Source: GCA-2705995 sp048267965 (GTDB lineage Bacteria; Bacteroidota; Bacteroidia; Flavobacteriales_G; Salibacteraceae). Taken from it: a stretch of 64,000 nt of DNA. Made by a program: the position numbers and the translations under genes. Shown piece by piece: positions 1-9,900 of the stretch (positions are counted from its first letter, which is position 1; every line of letters starts with the position of its first letter). Under the pieces are notes generated by a model. That model was not told the origin of the DNA. It saw only the letters and a program-made list of their open reading frames with translations, and searched no databases. The DNA lies in NCBI GenBank assembly GCA_048267965.1, contig JBLWWK010000012.1:1-64000 (forward strand), given 5' to 3'.

Positions 1-1
1 C

Positions 2-436
2 AACGAGAAAATTGAAGGAACCGATATCTTCATCGTAAGTGTGAAAGTATCTGGGTCTAACAATATTAAAGTTGAAATAGACGCAGACAGCGGTTTGTCG
101 ATCGATAAATGCGTAGCCATTTCTCGACATGTTGAAGGTAGCCTTGATAGAGAAACAGAAGATTTCGAATTAAGTGTTGCGTCACCAGGAGCTGATCAGC
201 CACTACAAATGCCAAGGCAGTTTAAAAAACACATTGGCAGAGAGTTGAAAGTAGTAAAAGAAGAACAAGGGAAAGTAGTTGGTGAATTACTTTCTGTAGA
301 TGACAATACGTTTGTAATTTTAGAAACTCGAAAAGAACGCTTAGAAGGGAAGAAGAAAAAAGTTGTTGTTGAAGAGAAGCATGAATTTGCATACAATCAA
401 ATAAAAGAGGCCAAAGTGGTCATTTCATTTAAATAG
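2..436 (+). CDS. rimP: Ribosome maturation factor RimP (5' end outside window)
   Basis: RimP binds the 30S subunit in the cytoplasm and helps its late maturation. The open frame is continuous from base 2, and the residues before the first in-window methionine (position 41) already read as RimP (NEKIEGTDIFIVSVKVSG), so the true start lies upstream of the window and position 41 is internal. Family features are the stretch IKVEIDADSGLSIDKCVAISRHVEG, the SVASPGADQPLQ segment and the C-terminal small beta-barrel with a basic KKKKVVVEEK patch. Stop at 434-436. It precedes nusA by 8 bases and infB, the widely conserved rimP-nusA-infB order, so co-transcription is very likely. Confidence 0.93.
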   Translation, partial: NEKIEGTDIFIVSVKVSGSNNIKVEIDADSGLSIDKCVAISRHVEGSLDRETEDFELSVASPGADQPLQMPRQFKKHIGRELKVVKEEQGKVVGELLSVDDNTFVILETRKERLEGKKKKVVVEEKHEFAYNQIKEAKVVISFK

Positions 437-444
437 TTTTCATA

Positions 445-1680
445 ATGAATACGGGTGAGTTAATTGAATCGTTTTCAGACTTTAAAGAATTTAAAAATAT
501 AGATCGTGTAACGATGATGAACATCTTAGAAGATGTTTTTCGAGCCATGATTGCTAAAAAATACGGTTCTGATGAAAACTTCGATATCATTATAAATCCT
601 GACAAAGGAGATATAGAGATTTGGAGAAATAGAGTGGTTGTAGCTGACGGAGAAGTTGAAGACGAGAACGAAGAAATTGAATACTCTCAAGCTATTAAGA
701 TTGAGCCCGATTTTGAAATTGGAGAAGACGTATCTGAAGAGGTAAAACTTATCGATATAGGAAGAAGAGCCATTTTGTCGCTTCGTCAAAACTTGGTTTC
801 AAAAATTCACGAACTCGAAAAAGACAGCCTCTACAAAATATACAAAGACCGCGTTGGCGATATCGTTACTGGCGAGGTTTATCAGATTTGGAAGAAAGAA
901 ATATTGATTTTAGATGACGAAGGCAACGAGTTGATTCTGCCTCGCTCAGAACAAATCCCTAACGATTTCTTCAAAAAAGGAGATGCTCTTAGAGCAGTTG
1001 TGAAAAAAGTGGATATGCGTAACAACAATCCAGTGATTATCTTATCAAGAACGTCACCGGTATTCTTAGAGCGCTTATTCGAATTAGAAGTTCCTGAGAT
1101 TTTCGATGGTCTTATCACTATTCAGAAAATTGTTAGAGAACCGGGTGAAAGAGCCAAGGTAGCTGTAGAATCATACGATGATAGAGTAGATCCAGTGGGA
1201 GCATGTGTAGGTATGAAAGGTTCTAGAATTCACGGAATTGTACGTGAGTTGCGCAACGAAAATATCGATGTAATTAATTACACGGCCAACCCTACCCTGT
1301 TTATTACCCGCTCACTTTCTCCAGCAAAAATCTCTACCATAACACTACGAGAAGAAGGAAACCATGCAGATGTATACCTGAAGGCTGATCAGGTTTCGTT
1401 AGCCATTGGTAAAGGAGGTCATAACATTAAGTTAGCGAGTAGGTTAACCGGTTATGAAATAGATGTGTATAGAGAAGATGCAGAACAAGTAGAAGATGTA
1501 GATCTAGAAGAATTCTCAGACGAAATCGAAGCTTGGATTATCGATGCGATGAAAGCCATCGGTTGTGATACTGCCAAAAGTGTACTCGAACATACTGCTC
1601 AAGATTTAGCTACTCGTACAGATCTAGAAGTAGAAACAGTAGAAGAAGTGCTTAACATCCTTAAAGCCGAATTTGATTGA
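445..1680 (+). CDS. nusA: Transcription termination/antitermination protein NusA
   Basis: NusA binds RNA polymerase and nascent RNA and modulates pausing, termination and antitermination. The 411-residue length is usual for Bacteroidota, which lack the long acidic-repeat extension of gamma-proteobacterial NusA. Visible domains: N-terminal polymerase-binding domain (about 1-125), an S1 domain (about 133-200, around GDIVTGEVYQIWKKEILIL), then two KH domains. The first holds the segment VGACVGMKGSRIHGIVREL and the second AIGKGGHNIKLASRLTGYEI. A short acidic helix-hairpin tail follows. It lies between rimP and infB in the conserved operon; the ATG follows the rimP stop by 8 bases. Confidence 0.97.
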   Translation: MNTGELIESFSDFKEFKNIDRVTMMNILEDVFRAMIAKKYGSDENFDIIINPDKGDIEIWRNRVVVADGEVEDENEEIEYSQAIKIEPDFEIGEDVSEEVKLIDIGRRAILSLRQNLVSKIHELEKDSLYKIYKDRVGDIVTGEVYQIWKKEILILDDEGNELILPRSEQIPNDFFKKGDALRAVVKKVDMRNNNPVIILSRTSPVFLERLFELEVPEIFDGLITIQKIVREPGERAKVAVESYDDRVDPVGACVGMKGSRIHGIVRELRNENIDVINYTANPTLFITRSLSPAKISTITLREEGNHADVYLKADQVSLAIGKGGHNIKLASRLTGYEIDVYREDAEQVEDVDLEEFSDEIEAWIIDAMKAIGCDTAKSVLEHTAQDLATRTDLEVETVEEVLNILKAEFD

Positions 1681-1746
1681 TGTTAGCTTAAGCACTAAGT
1701 ACCAACTATTTTATATTTTATAATTTCGGCACATTAAAAGTAATTT

Positions 1747-4700
1747 ATGTCTGAAGCACCTGTAAGACGTTTAAGTAAAGTAGCAAAAGAGTTGAATGTT
1801 GGGCTCAGCACCATCGGTGATTTCCTGAGCAACAAAGGCTATGATATTGATGTAAAGCCCAATACCAAGATTCAGCAAGACGTTTATGAAGCTTTGCTAA
1901 ACGAGTTTCAATCTGAAAAAGAGGTCAAAGAAGAATCCGTTCAACAGAAGAAAAACAAAGTTGTACGCGAAACCGTGTCTATCGATGATGTAGACAAAAC
2001 TGACCAAGAAGATTCAGATGATACTGATGAGGTGTTCATTACCAATATGGGGTCTTCACCTTCAGCAGAAGTTGAAGAAGTTGTAGAGCAGAAGGAACCC
2101 GATACAACCCAAAAGGCAAGTGAACCAATTAAAGAGGAAGAAACCAAGCCTGTTGAAAAACAGCCAGAAGCCTCTGAAGAAAATGAGCAAGAAACAGTAA
2201 CACCTGTTGAGCAACCAGAAGAAAAAGTAGAAGCATCTACAAGTGAAGAATCGGTTCCTACCGTAGAAACTACCGAAGAGCCGGTGCAAGAAGAAGCTCC
2301 CAAGGTAGAGAAGAAAGCTCCTGAAGGGCCTAAAATCGAATCTATCGAGAAAAAGGAAGGTGTAGAAGAGTCAGGTTCGGGTCCTACCGTTTTAGGTAAA
2401 ATTGATCTAGGTTCAATTAACACCAGAACAAGACCAACCAGCAAAAAGCAAAAAGAAGAAATTAGAAAGCGCGAAGCTGAAAACGAGAAGCGCGCTAGAG
2501 ATAAAGCAAAAGCCGCAGAAGAAGCTAAGCAAAAGGCAACTGAAGCTGCTAAAAAACCAAAAGTCGAAGAGCAGCCTAAGCCGGCAGCAGAGGCCAAAGA
2601 AGAGCCTAAGAAAGACGAGGTGGTAAAAGCACGCAGTAAGAAGCTAGAAGGCCCAAGCATTGTTGGTAAAATTGAATTACCCACAGAGCGCAGAAAGAAA
2701 AAGCCGAAGCCAGTTGCATCTTCTGACGATAAAAAAGAAACTGAAAAGCCGAAAAAGAAGAGAAAACGCATATCTCGTCCTTTAGACGCTAAAAACAAAC
2801 CAGGTGGTGGAGGTCCAGGAGGTCCTGGCGGAAACAATAACCAAAACCGCGGTAGTAAAGGAAGACCTCAGAAAAGAGGAACTAGACGTGAACAACGTCC
2901 AGAGCTTTCAGAAGAGGATATCCAAAAAGAAATTAAGGAAACACTAGCACGCTTAAGTGGTGGTGGTAAGTCTAAATCTTCTAAACTGAGAAGAGAGAAG
3001 CGTCAGCAAATCGCTCAGCAAAAAGAAGAAGAACTAGCGCAACAAGAAGCAGAACAAAGAGTACTGAAAGTAACCGAGTTTGTTACTGTTCAAGAATTGG
3101 CTAACATGATGGATGTTCAAGTAACAGAAATTATCTCTGCTTGTATGTCGCTAGGTATGATGGTATCAATTAACCAACGTCTAGATGCTGAAACGTTAAC
3201 CATTGTAGCCGAAGAATTTGGTTTTAGTGTTGAGTTTGTCGATTCAGATATCGAAGAAGCTGAGGATGTGGAGATTGAAGAAGATCCAGCGAACTTAGTA
3301 GAGCGTCCGCCTATTGTTACAGTAATGGGGCACGTAGATCATGGTAAAACATCGCTTCTCGATTACATTCGTAAAGAAAACGTAATTGCAGGTGAAGCAG
3401 GGGGTATTACCCAGCACATTGGTGCGTACAACGTAAAAGTTGCAGATGATAAAACCATTACCTTCTTAGATACACCAGGTCACGAAGCCTTTACAGCCAT
3501 GAGAGCTCGTGGTGCGCAGGTTACCGATTTAGTAATTATTGTAATTGCGGCAGACGACAGCGTAATGCCTCAAACAAAAGAAGCCATCAATCACGCTCAA
3601 GCAGCGGGAGTTCCAATGGTATTTGCTTTTAACAAGATTGATAAGCCGGGAGCCAATGCCGATAAGATTCGTGAAGAATTATCAGCTATGGATATCTTAG
3701 TAGAAGATTGGGGTGGTAAATTCCAAGCCCAAGAGATCTCTGCTAAGAAGGGCCAAGGAATCGAAGACTTGTTAGAGAAAGTGTTGCTAGAAGCAGAATT
3801 ACTAGAGCTTAAAGCCAATCCGAATAGATTGTCGTTAGGTACAGTAATCGAAGCTTCTCTTGATAAAGGCCGTGGTTATGTAACGAATTTGTTAGTAGAA
3901 ACGGGTACACTCCGAATAGGAGATATGTTAGTAGCAGGAGCGCATGCTGGTAAAGTAAAAGCCATGTTCAATGAAAGAGGACAAGACGTTCAAGAGGCGG
4001 GTCCTGCAACTCCAGTATCGATATTAGGTTTTAATGGAGCACCAGCAGCTGGTGATAAGTTTAAAACCTACGAAGATGAAAGAGAAGCGAAACAAATTGC
4101 CAACAAACGTGAGCAGTTACTACGTGAGCAAGGTGTTCGTACTCAACGTCACATCACTCTAGATGAAATCGGAAGACGTTTAGCATTAGGAGACTTCCAA
4201 GAATTGAACTTAATCGTTAAAGGGGATGTGGATGGTTCTGTAGAGGCCTTGTCAGACTCGTTACTGAAACAGTCTACCGAAAACATTCAGGTGAACGTAA
4301 TTCACAAATCGGTAGGTCAAATTTCAGAATCAGACGTGCTTCTAGCAAGTGCATCAGATGCGATTATTATCGGTTTCCAAGTTCGTCCTTCTTCAAGTGC
4401 AAGAAGAACCGCAGAGAAAGAAGAGATTCAAATCAAACTTTATTCTGTGATTTACGATGCCATCGAAGAGGTGAAAGATGCTATGCAGGGTATGCTTAAA
4501 CCGAAGTTCGAAGAACGAATAGTTTGTAACATCGAGGTACGTGAAACGTTCAAGATTTCTAAGGTAGGAACCATTGCTGGTTGTTATGTATTAGACGGCA
4601 AGATTTCACGCAAAACGGATGTTCGCTTAATCAGAGACGGTGTAGTTAAGTACAGCGGAAAACTAGGTTCATTAAAACGTTTTAAAGACGATGTGAAAGA

Positions 4701-4809
4701 AGTTTCTGCAGGTTACGAATGTGGTCTTAACATTGAAAACTACAACGATATTAAAGTAGGTGATATCATTGAAGGTTACGAACAAGTAGAAGTAGAGCAG
4801 AAACTCTAA
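1747..4809 (+). CDS. infB: Translation initiation factor IF-2
   Basis: IF-2 is the GTPase that places initiator tRNA on the 30S subunit and promotes subunit joining. At 1020 residues it is long because of a linker. The N-terminal IF2N-like domain (about 1-50, RRLSKVAKELNVGLSTIGDF) is followed by about 330 residues of low-complexity Glu/Lys/Pro sequence and a Gly/Asn/Arg-rich stretch near 350-375. The second IF2N domain is near 435-490. The G domain starts near 520 with GHVDHGKTSLLD (G1), DTPGHEAF (G3), NKID (G4) and SAKKGQGI (G5), followed by the usual domains II-IV. It is the third gene of the rimP-nusA-infB run after a 66-base gap, and it is followed by a strong intrinsic terminator. Confidence 0.97.
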   Translation: MSEAPVRRLSKVAKELNVGLSTIGDFLSNKGYDIDVKPNTKIQQDVYEALLNEFQSEKEVKEESVQQKKNKVVRETVSIDDVDKTDQEDSDDTDEVFITNMGSSPSAEVEEVVEQKEPDTTQKASEPIKEEETKPVEKQPEASEENEQETVTPVEQPEEKVEASTSEESVPTVETTEEPVQEEAPKVEKKAPEGPKIESIEKKEGVEESGSGPTVLGKIDLGSINTRTRPTSKKQKEEIRKREAENEKRARDKAKAAEEAKQKATEAAKKPKVEEQPKPAAEAKEEPKKDEVVKARSKKLEGPSIVGKIELPTERRKKKPKPVASSDDKKETEKPKKKRKRISRPLDAKNKPGGGGPGGPGGNNNQNRGSKGRPQKRGTRREQRPELSEEDIQKEIKETLARLSGGGKSKSSKLRREKRQQIAQQKEEELAQQEAEQRVLKVTEFVTVQELANMMDVQVTEIISACMSLGMMVSINQRLDAETLTIVAEEFGFSVEFVDSDIEEAEDVEIEEDPANLVERPPIVTVMGHVDHGKTSLLDYIRKENVIAGEAGGITQHIGAYNVKVADDKTITFLDTPGHEAFTAMRARGAQVTDLVIIVIAADDSVMPQTKEAINHAQAAGVPMVFAFNKIDKPGANADKIREELSAMDILVEDWGGKFQAQEISAKKGQGIEDLLEKVLLEAELLELKANPNRLSLGTVIEASLDKGRGYVTNLLVETGTLRIGDMLVAGAHAGKVKAMFNERGQDVQEAGPATPVSILGFNGAPAAGDKFKTYEDEREAKQIANKREQLLREQGVRTQRHITLDEIGRRLALGDFQELNLIVKGDVDGSVEALSDSLLKQSTENIQVNVIHKSVGQISESDVLLASASDAIIIGFQVRPSSSARRTAEKEEIQIKLYSVIYDAIEEVKDAMQGMLKPKFEERIVCNIEVRETFKISKVGTIAGCYVLDGKISRKTDVRLIRDGVVKYSGKLGSLKRFKDDVKEVSAGYECGLNIENYNDIKVGDIIEGYEQVEVEQKL

Positions 4810-4836
4810 TTCTAAATCATACAGAAAACAAAAAAA

Positions 4837-4860
4837 GGAGGCCTAGGCCTCCTTTTTTTT
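4837..4860 (+). terminator. Intrinsic terminator after infB, probably bidirectional
   Basis: A perfect 16-base palindrome (ggaggcctaggcctcc, 4837-4852) is flanked by an A run at 4831-4836 and a T run at 4853-4860. The symmetric A and T tracts allow it to end both the plus-strand infB transcript and the minus-strand SPOR gene transcript that converges on it. Confidence 0.9.
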
Positions 4861-4910
4861 GATAGCTATACTGCTAAAAAGTTCTTGTAAGATAGAAAAC
4901 AGTTAAAGAG

Positions 4911-5411
4911 CTAGTGGACTACAGGTTTCTTTTTGCTTTCTAAAGGAGGTAGTTCAATTAAGTCGGCCTTAATAAAGGCGCTAGAAAAATGTTTCTTAAT
5001 TAAGTCTAATACTTTTTCAGCTTCATACCGGGTTCTAAAGTCTCCAATTCGCACCTGAAAATTCGGAGATTCAAACTTCAAATAGGCTTTAATTTCAGGG
5101 TACTTTTCATTAAACTCCATTAAAGTATTTCTTGCTTTTAAACGGCTATTAGCTCCCGACACAGAAAAGATCTGAATCCGATATCCTTCTAAATGCTCCC
5201 CCAAAGAATGGTTGTGGTTATATTTCATTAAGAGCTCATCTAAGCGCTTGTCTTGTATGTACTGAACAGAACCTGAGTCGCTCATCATGGGCTTTCTTAA
5301 AGGTGTTTCTTGGTTGTTTTTTGAAGGGAAAAGTCTCCAAGATTTATCTTCTTGAGCGTAAGTAGAAGCAAACGCAGAACTCAATGCTGCAGCTATGATG
5401 AAATGTTTCAT
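4911..5411 (-). CDS. SPOR-domain envelope protein
   Basis: A 166-residue secreted protein ending in a SPOR domain (about 75-160, from GYRIQIFSVSGANSRLKARN to the C terminus). SPOR domains bind denuded peptidoglycan strands, often at division sites. I place the start at 5411, not at the longer frame opening at 5462, because residues MKHFIIAAALSSAFASTYAQ form a clean signal peptide ending at Ala-Gln. The added 17 residues of the longer frame do not look like a leader. A TATTTTTG box ends exactly 5 bases before this ATG. The gene is alone, divergent from the act operon and convergent with infB. The specific cellular role is unknown. Confidence 0.85.
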   Translation of the reverse strand: MKHFIIAAALSSAFASTYAQEDKSWRLFPSKNNQETPLRKPMMSDSGSVQYIQDKRLDELLMKYNHNHSLGEHLEGYRIQIFSVSGANSRLKARNTLMEFNEKYPEIKAYLKFESPNFQVRIGDFRTRYEAEKVLDLIKKHFSSAFIKADLIELPPLESKKKPVVH

Positions 5412-5416
5412 ACATG

Positions 5417-5424
5417 CAAAAATA
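5417..5424 (-). promoter_or_regulatory. Candidate -7 box TATTTTTG of the SPOR gene
   Basis: On the minus strand this octamer matches the Bacteroidota -7 consensus TAnnTTTG. It ends 5 bases before the ATG at 5411, which would put the transcription start at or next to the start codon. No clear -33 TTTG is seen, so this is tentative. Confidence 0.4.
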
Positions 5425-5492
5425 GTCTTTTGGCAATGTGCTGGGGAACAGATAGAACGCAATTTTGTGCGAGCAATTATCGAAGAAAACCT

Positions 5493-5513
5493 AATTTAGA
5501 ACAGTTCTAAATT
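5493..5513. promoter_or_regulatory. Perfect 10+1+10 palindrome, candidate operator
   Basis: The left arm AATTTAGAAC (5493-5502) and right arm GTTCTAAATT (5504-5513) are exact reverse complements around a single A at 5503. The site lies in the 231-base divergent intergenic region, 82 bases from the SPOR gene start and 130 bases from the actA start. No T run follows, so a terminator is unlikely. A dimeric regulator site for either flanking gene is the simplest reading. The regulator is not identifiable. Confidence 0.5.
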
Positions 5514-5642
5514 GATTGAGAAGTATGAAATTTGCATCCCGTCAAGATGGTAATTTGGGAGTTCTACTAAATTTGCGTTCGAATAAAAATGGGCTTTTTG
5601 TGTCCATAGCTTAACAATATTTAACATTAAAAGACTTCTTCA

Positions 5643-6905
5643 ATGATGTGGAGTAGATCGAAAGTTTGGCTTTCTGCCGCGTTTCTTTCCTTTTTCCTGT
5701 TTGCTGCAACAGCAATTCAGGCGCAAGATGGGGAAAAGCTATTTAGAGCAAATTGTGCTTCTTGTCACCAACTAGATAAGAAAGTGGTGGGTCCAGCCTT
5801 ATCAGGCGTAGAGGATCGCTGGGAAAGCAAAGAGAATTTGATTTCTTGGATTAAGAACTCACAGCAGTACTTAGACGATAATCCGGGTGATAGTTATGCT
5901 CATGACTTGTACAATGAGTACAACAAGTCGCCAATGCCTGCTATGCCGTTAACAACAGAAGATGTTGAGGCTATATTAGGTTATATCGCTAATCCTCCTG
6001 CTCCAGCAGAAGAGGTGGCTGCCGGTCCTGTTGCTCAAACAGCTCCTCAAGAAGATTACACTTTATTTTGGTTACTAGGTTTTGCACTTGTGCTGCTCAT
6101 CGTTATCTGGGTGCTGGTTAGCGTTAAGAAATCGGTGAAGCAATTGTTGCTTGATGTGAAAGGTGAAGAAGGGATGCTTGCTGCTGGTGAGTACAACGAC
6201 TTGGGTCTTTCTTTCGGTGATAGAACCAAACTTTGGTTAGCGAGAAACAAAGTGTTGACCGCACTTGCAGGAGTTGTGGTTTTAGTTCTAGTACTAAACG
6301 GATTGTTTAATGGTGTTATGGGCGTAGGCGTTTACGAAGGCTATGCACCTGAGCAACCAATTAAATTCTCACACAAGATTCACGCTGGTGACCACGGAAT
6401 TCAGTGTGTGTACTGTCACTCTAGTGCTGAGAAGTCTAAGCATTCTGGTATTCCATCTGTAAATGTTTGTATGAACTGCCACAGAGGTATTCAAGAAGGA
6501 AGCCTTTACGGTACGGAAGAGATTTCAAAAATTCACGAAGCTGCTGGTTGGAATGCAGAAACAGGGGAGTACGATAGTCCTGAAAAACCAATCAAGTGGA
6601 TTAGAATTCACAATATTCCAGATCACGTTTATTTTAACCACTCTCAGCACGTAGTTGTAGGTGAGGTTGAATGTCAAACGTGTCACGGTGAAGTTGAAAC
6701 GTACGAATACCCAATGAAGCAGTACGCTCCATTAACAATGGGTTGGTGTATTAACTGTCACCGCGAAACAAACGTGAAAATGGCGGGTAATGAGTATTAC
6801 GACAAGATGCACGCTGAGTTAGTAGAGAAGTATAAGGCTGAAGGAAGAGAGACGTTTAACGTTTCTGATATTGGAGGTCTTGAATGTGCAAAATGTCATT
6901 ATTAA
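5643..6905 (+). CDS. actA: Alternative complex III subunit ActA, multiheme cytochrome c with extra N-terminal heme domain
   Basis: ActA is the periplasmic electron-wire subunit of alternative complex III, the quinol:electron-acceptor oxidoreductase that replaces bc1. A signal peptide (1-27, cleaving near IQAQ) precedes a class I cytochrome c domain with CASCH (38-42) and a Met-rich SPMPAMPLT segment. Two hydrophobic helices follow (about 139-161 and 207-231). The C-terminal pentaheme domain has CXXCH motifs at about 255, 276, 344, 369 and 415, giving six haem sites in all. The first gene of actABCDEF-coxBA, its ATG follows a 231-base divergent region containing the palindrome at 5493-5513. 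The core ActA family is pentaheme, so the N-terminal haem domain is an addition, possibly common in Bacteroidota. Confidence 0.92.
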   Translation: MMWSRSKVWLSAAFLSFFLFAATAIQAQDGEKLFRANCASCHQLDKKVVGPALSGVEDRWESKENLISWIKNSQQYLDDNPGDSYAHDLYNEYNKSPMPAMPLTTEDVEAILGYIANPPAPAEEVAAGPVAQTAPQEDYTLFWLLGFALVLLIVIWVLVSVKKSVKQLLLDVKGEEGMLAAGEYNDLGLSFGDRTKLWLARNKVLTALAGVVVLVLVLNGLFNGVMGVGVYEGYAPEQPIKFSHKIHAGDHGIQCVYCHSSAEKSKHSGIPSVNVCMNCHRGIQEGSLYGTEEISKIHEAAGWNAETGEYDSPEKPIKWIRIHNIPDHVYFNHSQHVVVGEVECQTCHGEVETYEYPMKQYAPLTMGWCINCHRETNVKMAGNEYYDKMHAELVEKYKAEGRETFNVSDIGGLECAKCHY

Positions 6906-6939
6906 TTGAAACTGGATTACGGCTACGAAATCAACAACT

Positions 6940-9900
6940 ATGAGTAATACCAAACAATACTGGAACAGTCTCGAGCAATTAAATAATGATGCCGAGTTTG
7001 TAGCAAAAGCAAATAATGAGTTTGCTGAAGACTTGCCAGTGGATGAGTTTTTAGGAGACGAAAGTTTGTCGGAGACCAACACATCAAGAAGGGATTTCCT
7101 GAAGTTTGTTGGGTTTAGCGTTGCAGCGGCTACTTTGGCTGCTTGTGAAGCACCGGTTATTAAGTCTATTCCTTATGTGAACCGACCAGAAGAAATTATT
7201 CCTGGTGTGGCGAACTATTATGCGTCTTCTTTCTACGATGGTGTTGATTTTGCCAGCGTACTTGTTAAAACAAGAGAAGGTAGACCAATACACATTGAAC
7301 CAAATAAGGCAGCAGGGCACGTAGGTGCTATCAATGCTCGTATCAATACTTCTGTTTTAAGTCTATACGATTCAGCGAGATACATGGCTCCTGCCGTTAA
7401 TGGTGAGCAAGTTTCTTGGAAAAAGATAGACGAAAAAATAATGAATGACCTAGCCAAAGCTGTTCAAGGTGGTGGTAAGGTGCGTTTATTGACGGATTCG
7501 ATTATTAGCCCCACAACCAACAAAGCGGTTAAGCAATTTGTAACAAAGCTTAAAGGTGAAGGTCAGGCAGACGTAAACCATGTTGTTTACGATGCATATT
7601 CGTATGCCGGTATACGGGAAGCGAACAAGTCTATGTTCGGTAAGAATGTAATTCCTTCTTACGATTTTTCAAAAGCAAAAGTAGTAGTGAGTTTAGATGC
7701 AGATTTCCAATCAACATGGTTGGCATCTAATGTTTTTGCCGCTCAGTTTGCTGAAACAAGAACTCCAGAAAATGCTTGGATGAGTAAGCACTACCAGATT
7801 GAATCTGGCTTGTCTCTTACTGGTTCAAACGCAGATATTAGAGCAGCTGTAAAACCAAGTGAAGTTGGATTGGCTGCACTTGAGCTTTTCAATCTGTTAG
7901 GTGGTAACGTAACTACCAAGAAGTTTGAAAACGACAACCAAGTTCATGAGAAATTAGCTATGGCAGCTAAAGAACTTATGAAGGCTAATGGTAATGCATT
8001 AGTAGTAAGTGGTTCTAATGACCCTCAAGTTCAAATGGTGGTTAATGCCATCAACGAGAAGATTGGCGCTTACGGCAAAACGATTGATTTAGATGCTCCA
8101 CTTCATATTCGTCAGGGTGACGAAAAAGCATTTAAAGCTTTGGTGGACGAAATGAAGGACGGCTCGGTAGATGTGTTAATTATGTCTGGTGTGAACCCAG
8201 TTTATTCAGCAGCTTCAAGTCTTAAGTTCAAGGAGGCATTAGCAAAGGTGAAGACTTCAGTTTCTATCGCTGATAAATGGAATGAGACTTCAGAAGTTTG
8301 TAACGTAATTGCTCCTAATCATCATTACTTAGAATCTTGGAACGATTTTAACCCAATGGGTAATACAGTTGTGTTACAGCAACCTGCTATTAATGCCATT
8401 TGGGATACTCGTCAAATGCCAGAAAGTTTATTAAGATGGTCGGGTGATAATACTTCTTACTACGATTATTTAAAAGCGAACTGGGAAACATCTATTCTAC
8501 CAGCGAGTGAAGAAATGCTAAGTTCTACTCTTTGGAACAAGGCAGTTCATGATGGATTCTACACTATGAGTGCGCCTGTTTCAGAAGTTGAAACAGCAGA
8601 AGATACGGTAGCGTCTGAGGTAAACGTGGCATCAATTGCTTCGAATATCATCAAAAAGGCTAAATCTACTGGAATTGAGGCTAAACTTTATTTGTCTACG
8701 GCTTTAGCTGAAGGGAATAATGCGAACAATCCTTGGTTGCAAGAATTACCTGATCCAGTTTCTAAAGTTACTTGGGACAACTACATTGCTATGAACCCTG
8801 CAGATTGTGAAGAGCAAGGATTTGCTACACAATACGGTGAAATGTCACCAGCAGATACGGCTATGGTCACTGTAAATGGTGTTCAAGTAGAATTACCAGT
8901 TATAGCACAACCAGGTCAAAAGCGCGGAGCGGTTTCTATTGCATTAGGTTACGGTAGAATGAACGCTGGTAAAGTGGTTGAACAAGGGGATGCAACTGTT
9001 GGAGAGTCGAAAACAATCGGACAAAACCTTTTTGCAGCCGTTACCATGGTGGATGGTTTCTTAAACTATGATGCCAAAGGGGTAACAATTGAAGCGACTG
9101 GAAATACTTATCCAATTGGTTCTACTCAAACTCATCACACAATGATGGGGCGTAAGATTATCAATGAAACGTCATTGAAGACTTACAAAAACAACGATAA
9201 ATCAAAATGGAACCCAGATCACATCTTAGCAGATGCTTACGGAAATCCGAAGAGCGTTAAGAAGTTAGATCTTTGGGAACAACATGATATAGATAAAGGC
9301 CACAGATGGGGTCTTTCTATCGACCTTAGCGTTTGTAATGGTTGTGGTGCTTGTGTTACCGCTTGTCATTCAGAAAACAACGTACCCGTTGTAGGTAAAG
9401 ACGAAGTGAGAAGAACACGTACCATGAGTTGGTTACGCGTAGATCGTTACTACAGTAGCGATATGAATAAGGTAAAAGGAAAAGAAGAAGGCATTGGGAA
9501 AATCGATATGTATGCTCAAATGGAAGTTCCATCGGAGTATCCAGAAGTTGCATATCAACCGGTAATGTGCCAGCACTGTAACCATGCTCCTTGTGAAACT
9601 GTTTGTCCGGTTGCTGCAACCACTCACAGTAATGAAGGTATGAACCAAATGACGTATAACCGTTGTATCGGTACTCGTTATTGTGCGAACAACTGTCCGT
9701 ACAAAGTGAGAAGATTCAACTGGTTCAACTACATTGGCGATGCTAAATTCGCTGGGGTGAATCCTTCACAAGATGATCTTGCTAGAATGGTGTTAAATCC
9801 AGACGTAGTAGTAAGAGCGAGAGGGGTAATGGAGAAGTGTTCTTTCTGTGTTCAGAGAATCCAAGCGGGTAAATTATCTGCGAAGAAAGCGGGAAGACCA

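Noticed and set aside
1681..1746. Separate promoter before infB
   Set aside because: The gap is A/T-rich, with TAATTTCG as the nearest to a -7 box and no TTTG upstream at the right distance; the support is too weak to list.
1941..2837. A 298-residue minus-strand ORF opposite infB
   Set aside because: It mirrors the low-complexity Glu/Lys linker of IF-2 and reads as Ser/Phe/Leu-rich filler; no domain, leader or promoter is visible.
5493..5513. LexA-type SOS box
   Set aside because: GAAC and GTTC are one base apart instead of four, so the spacing does not fit the known LexA box.
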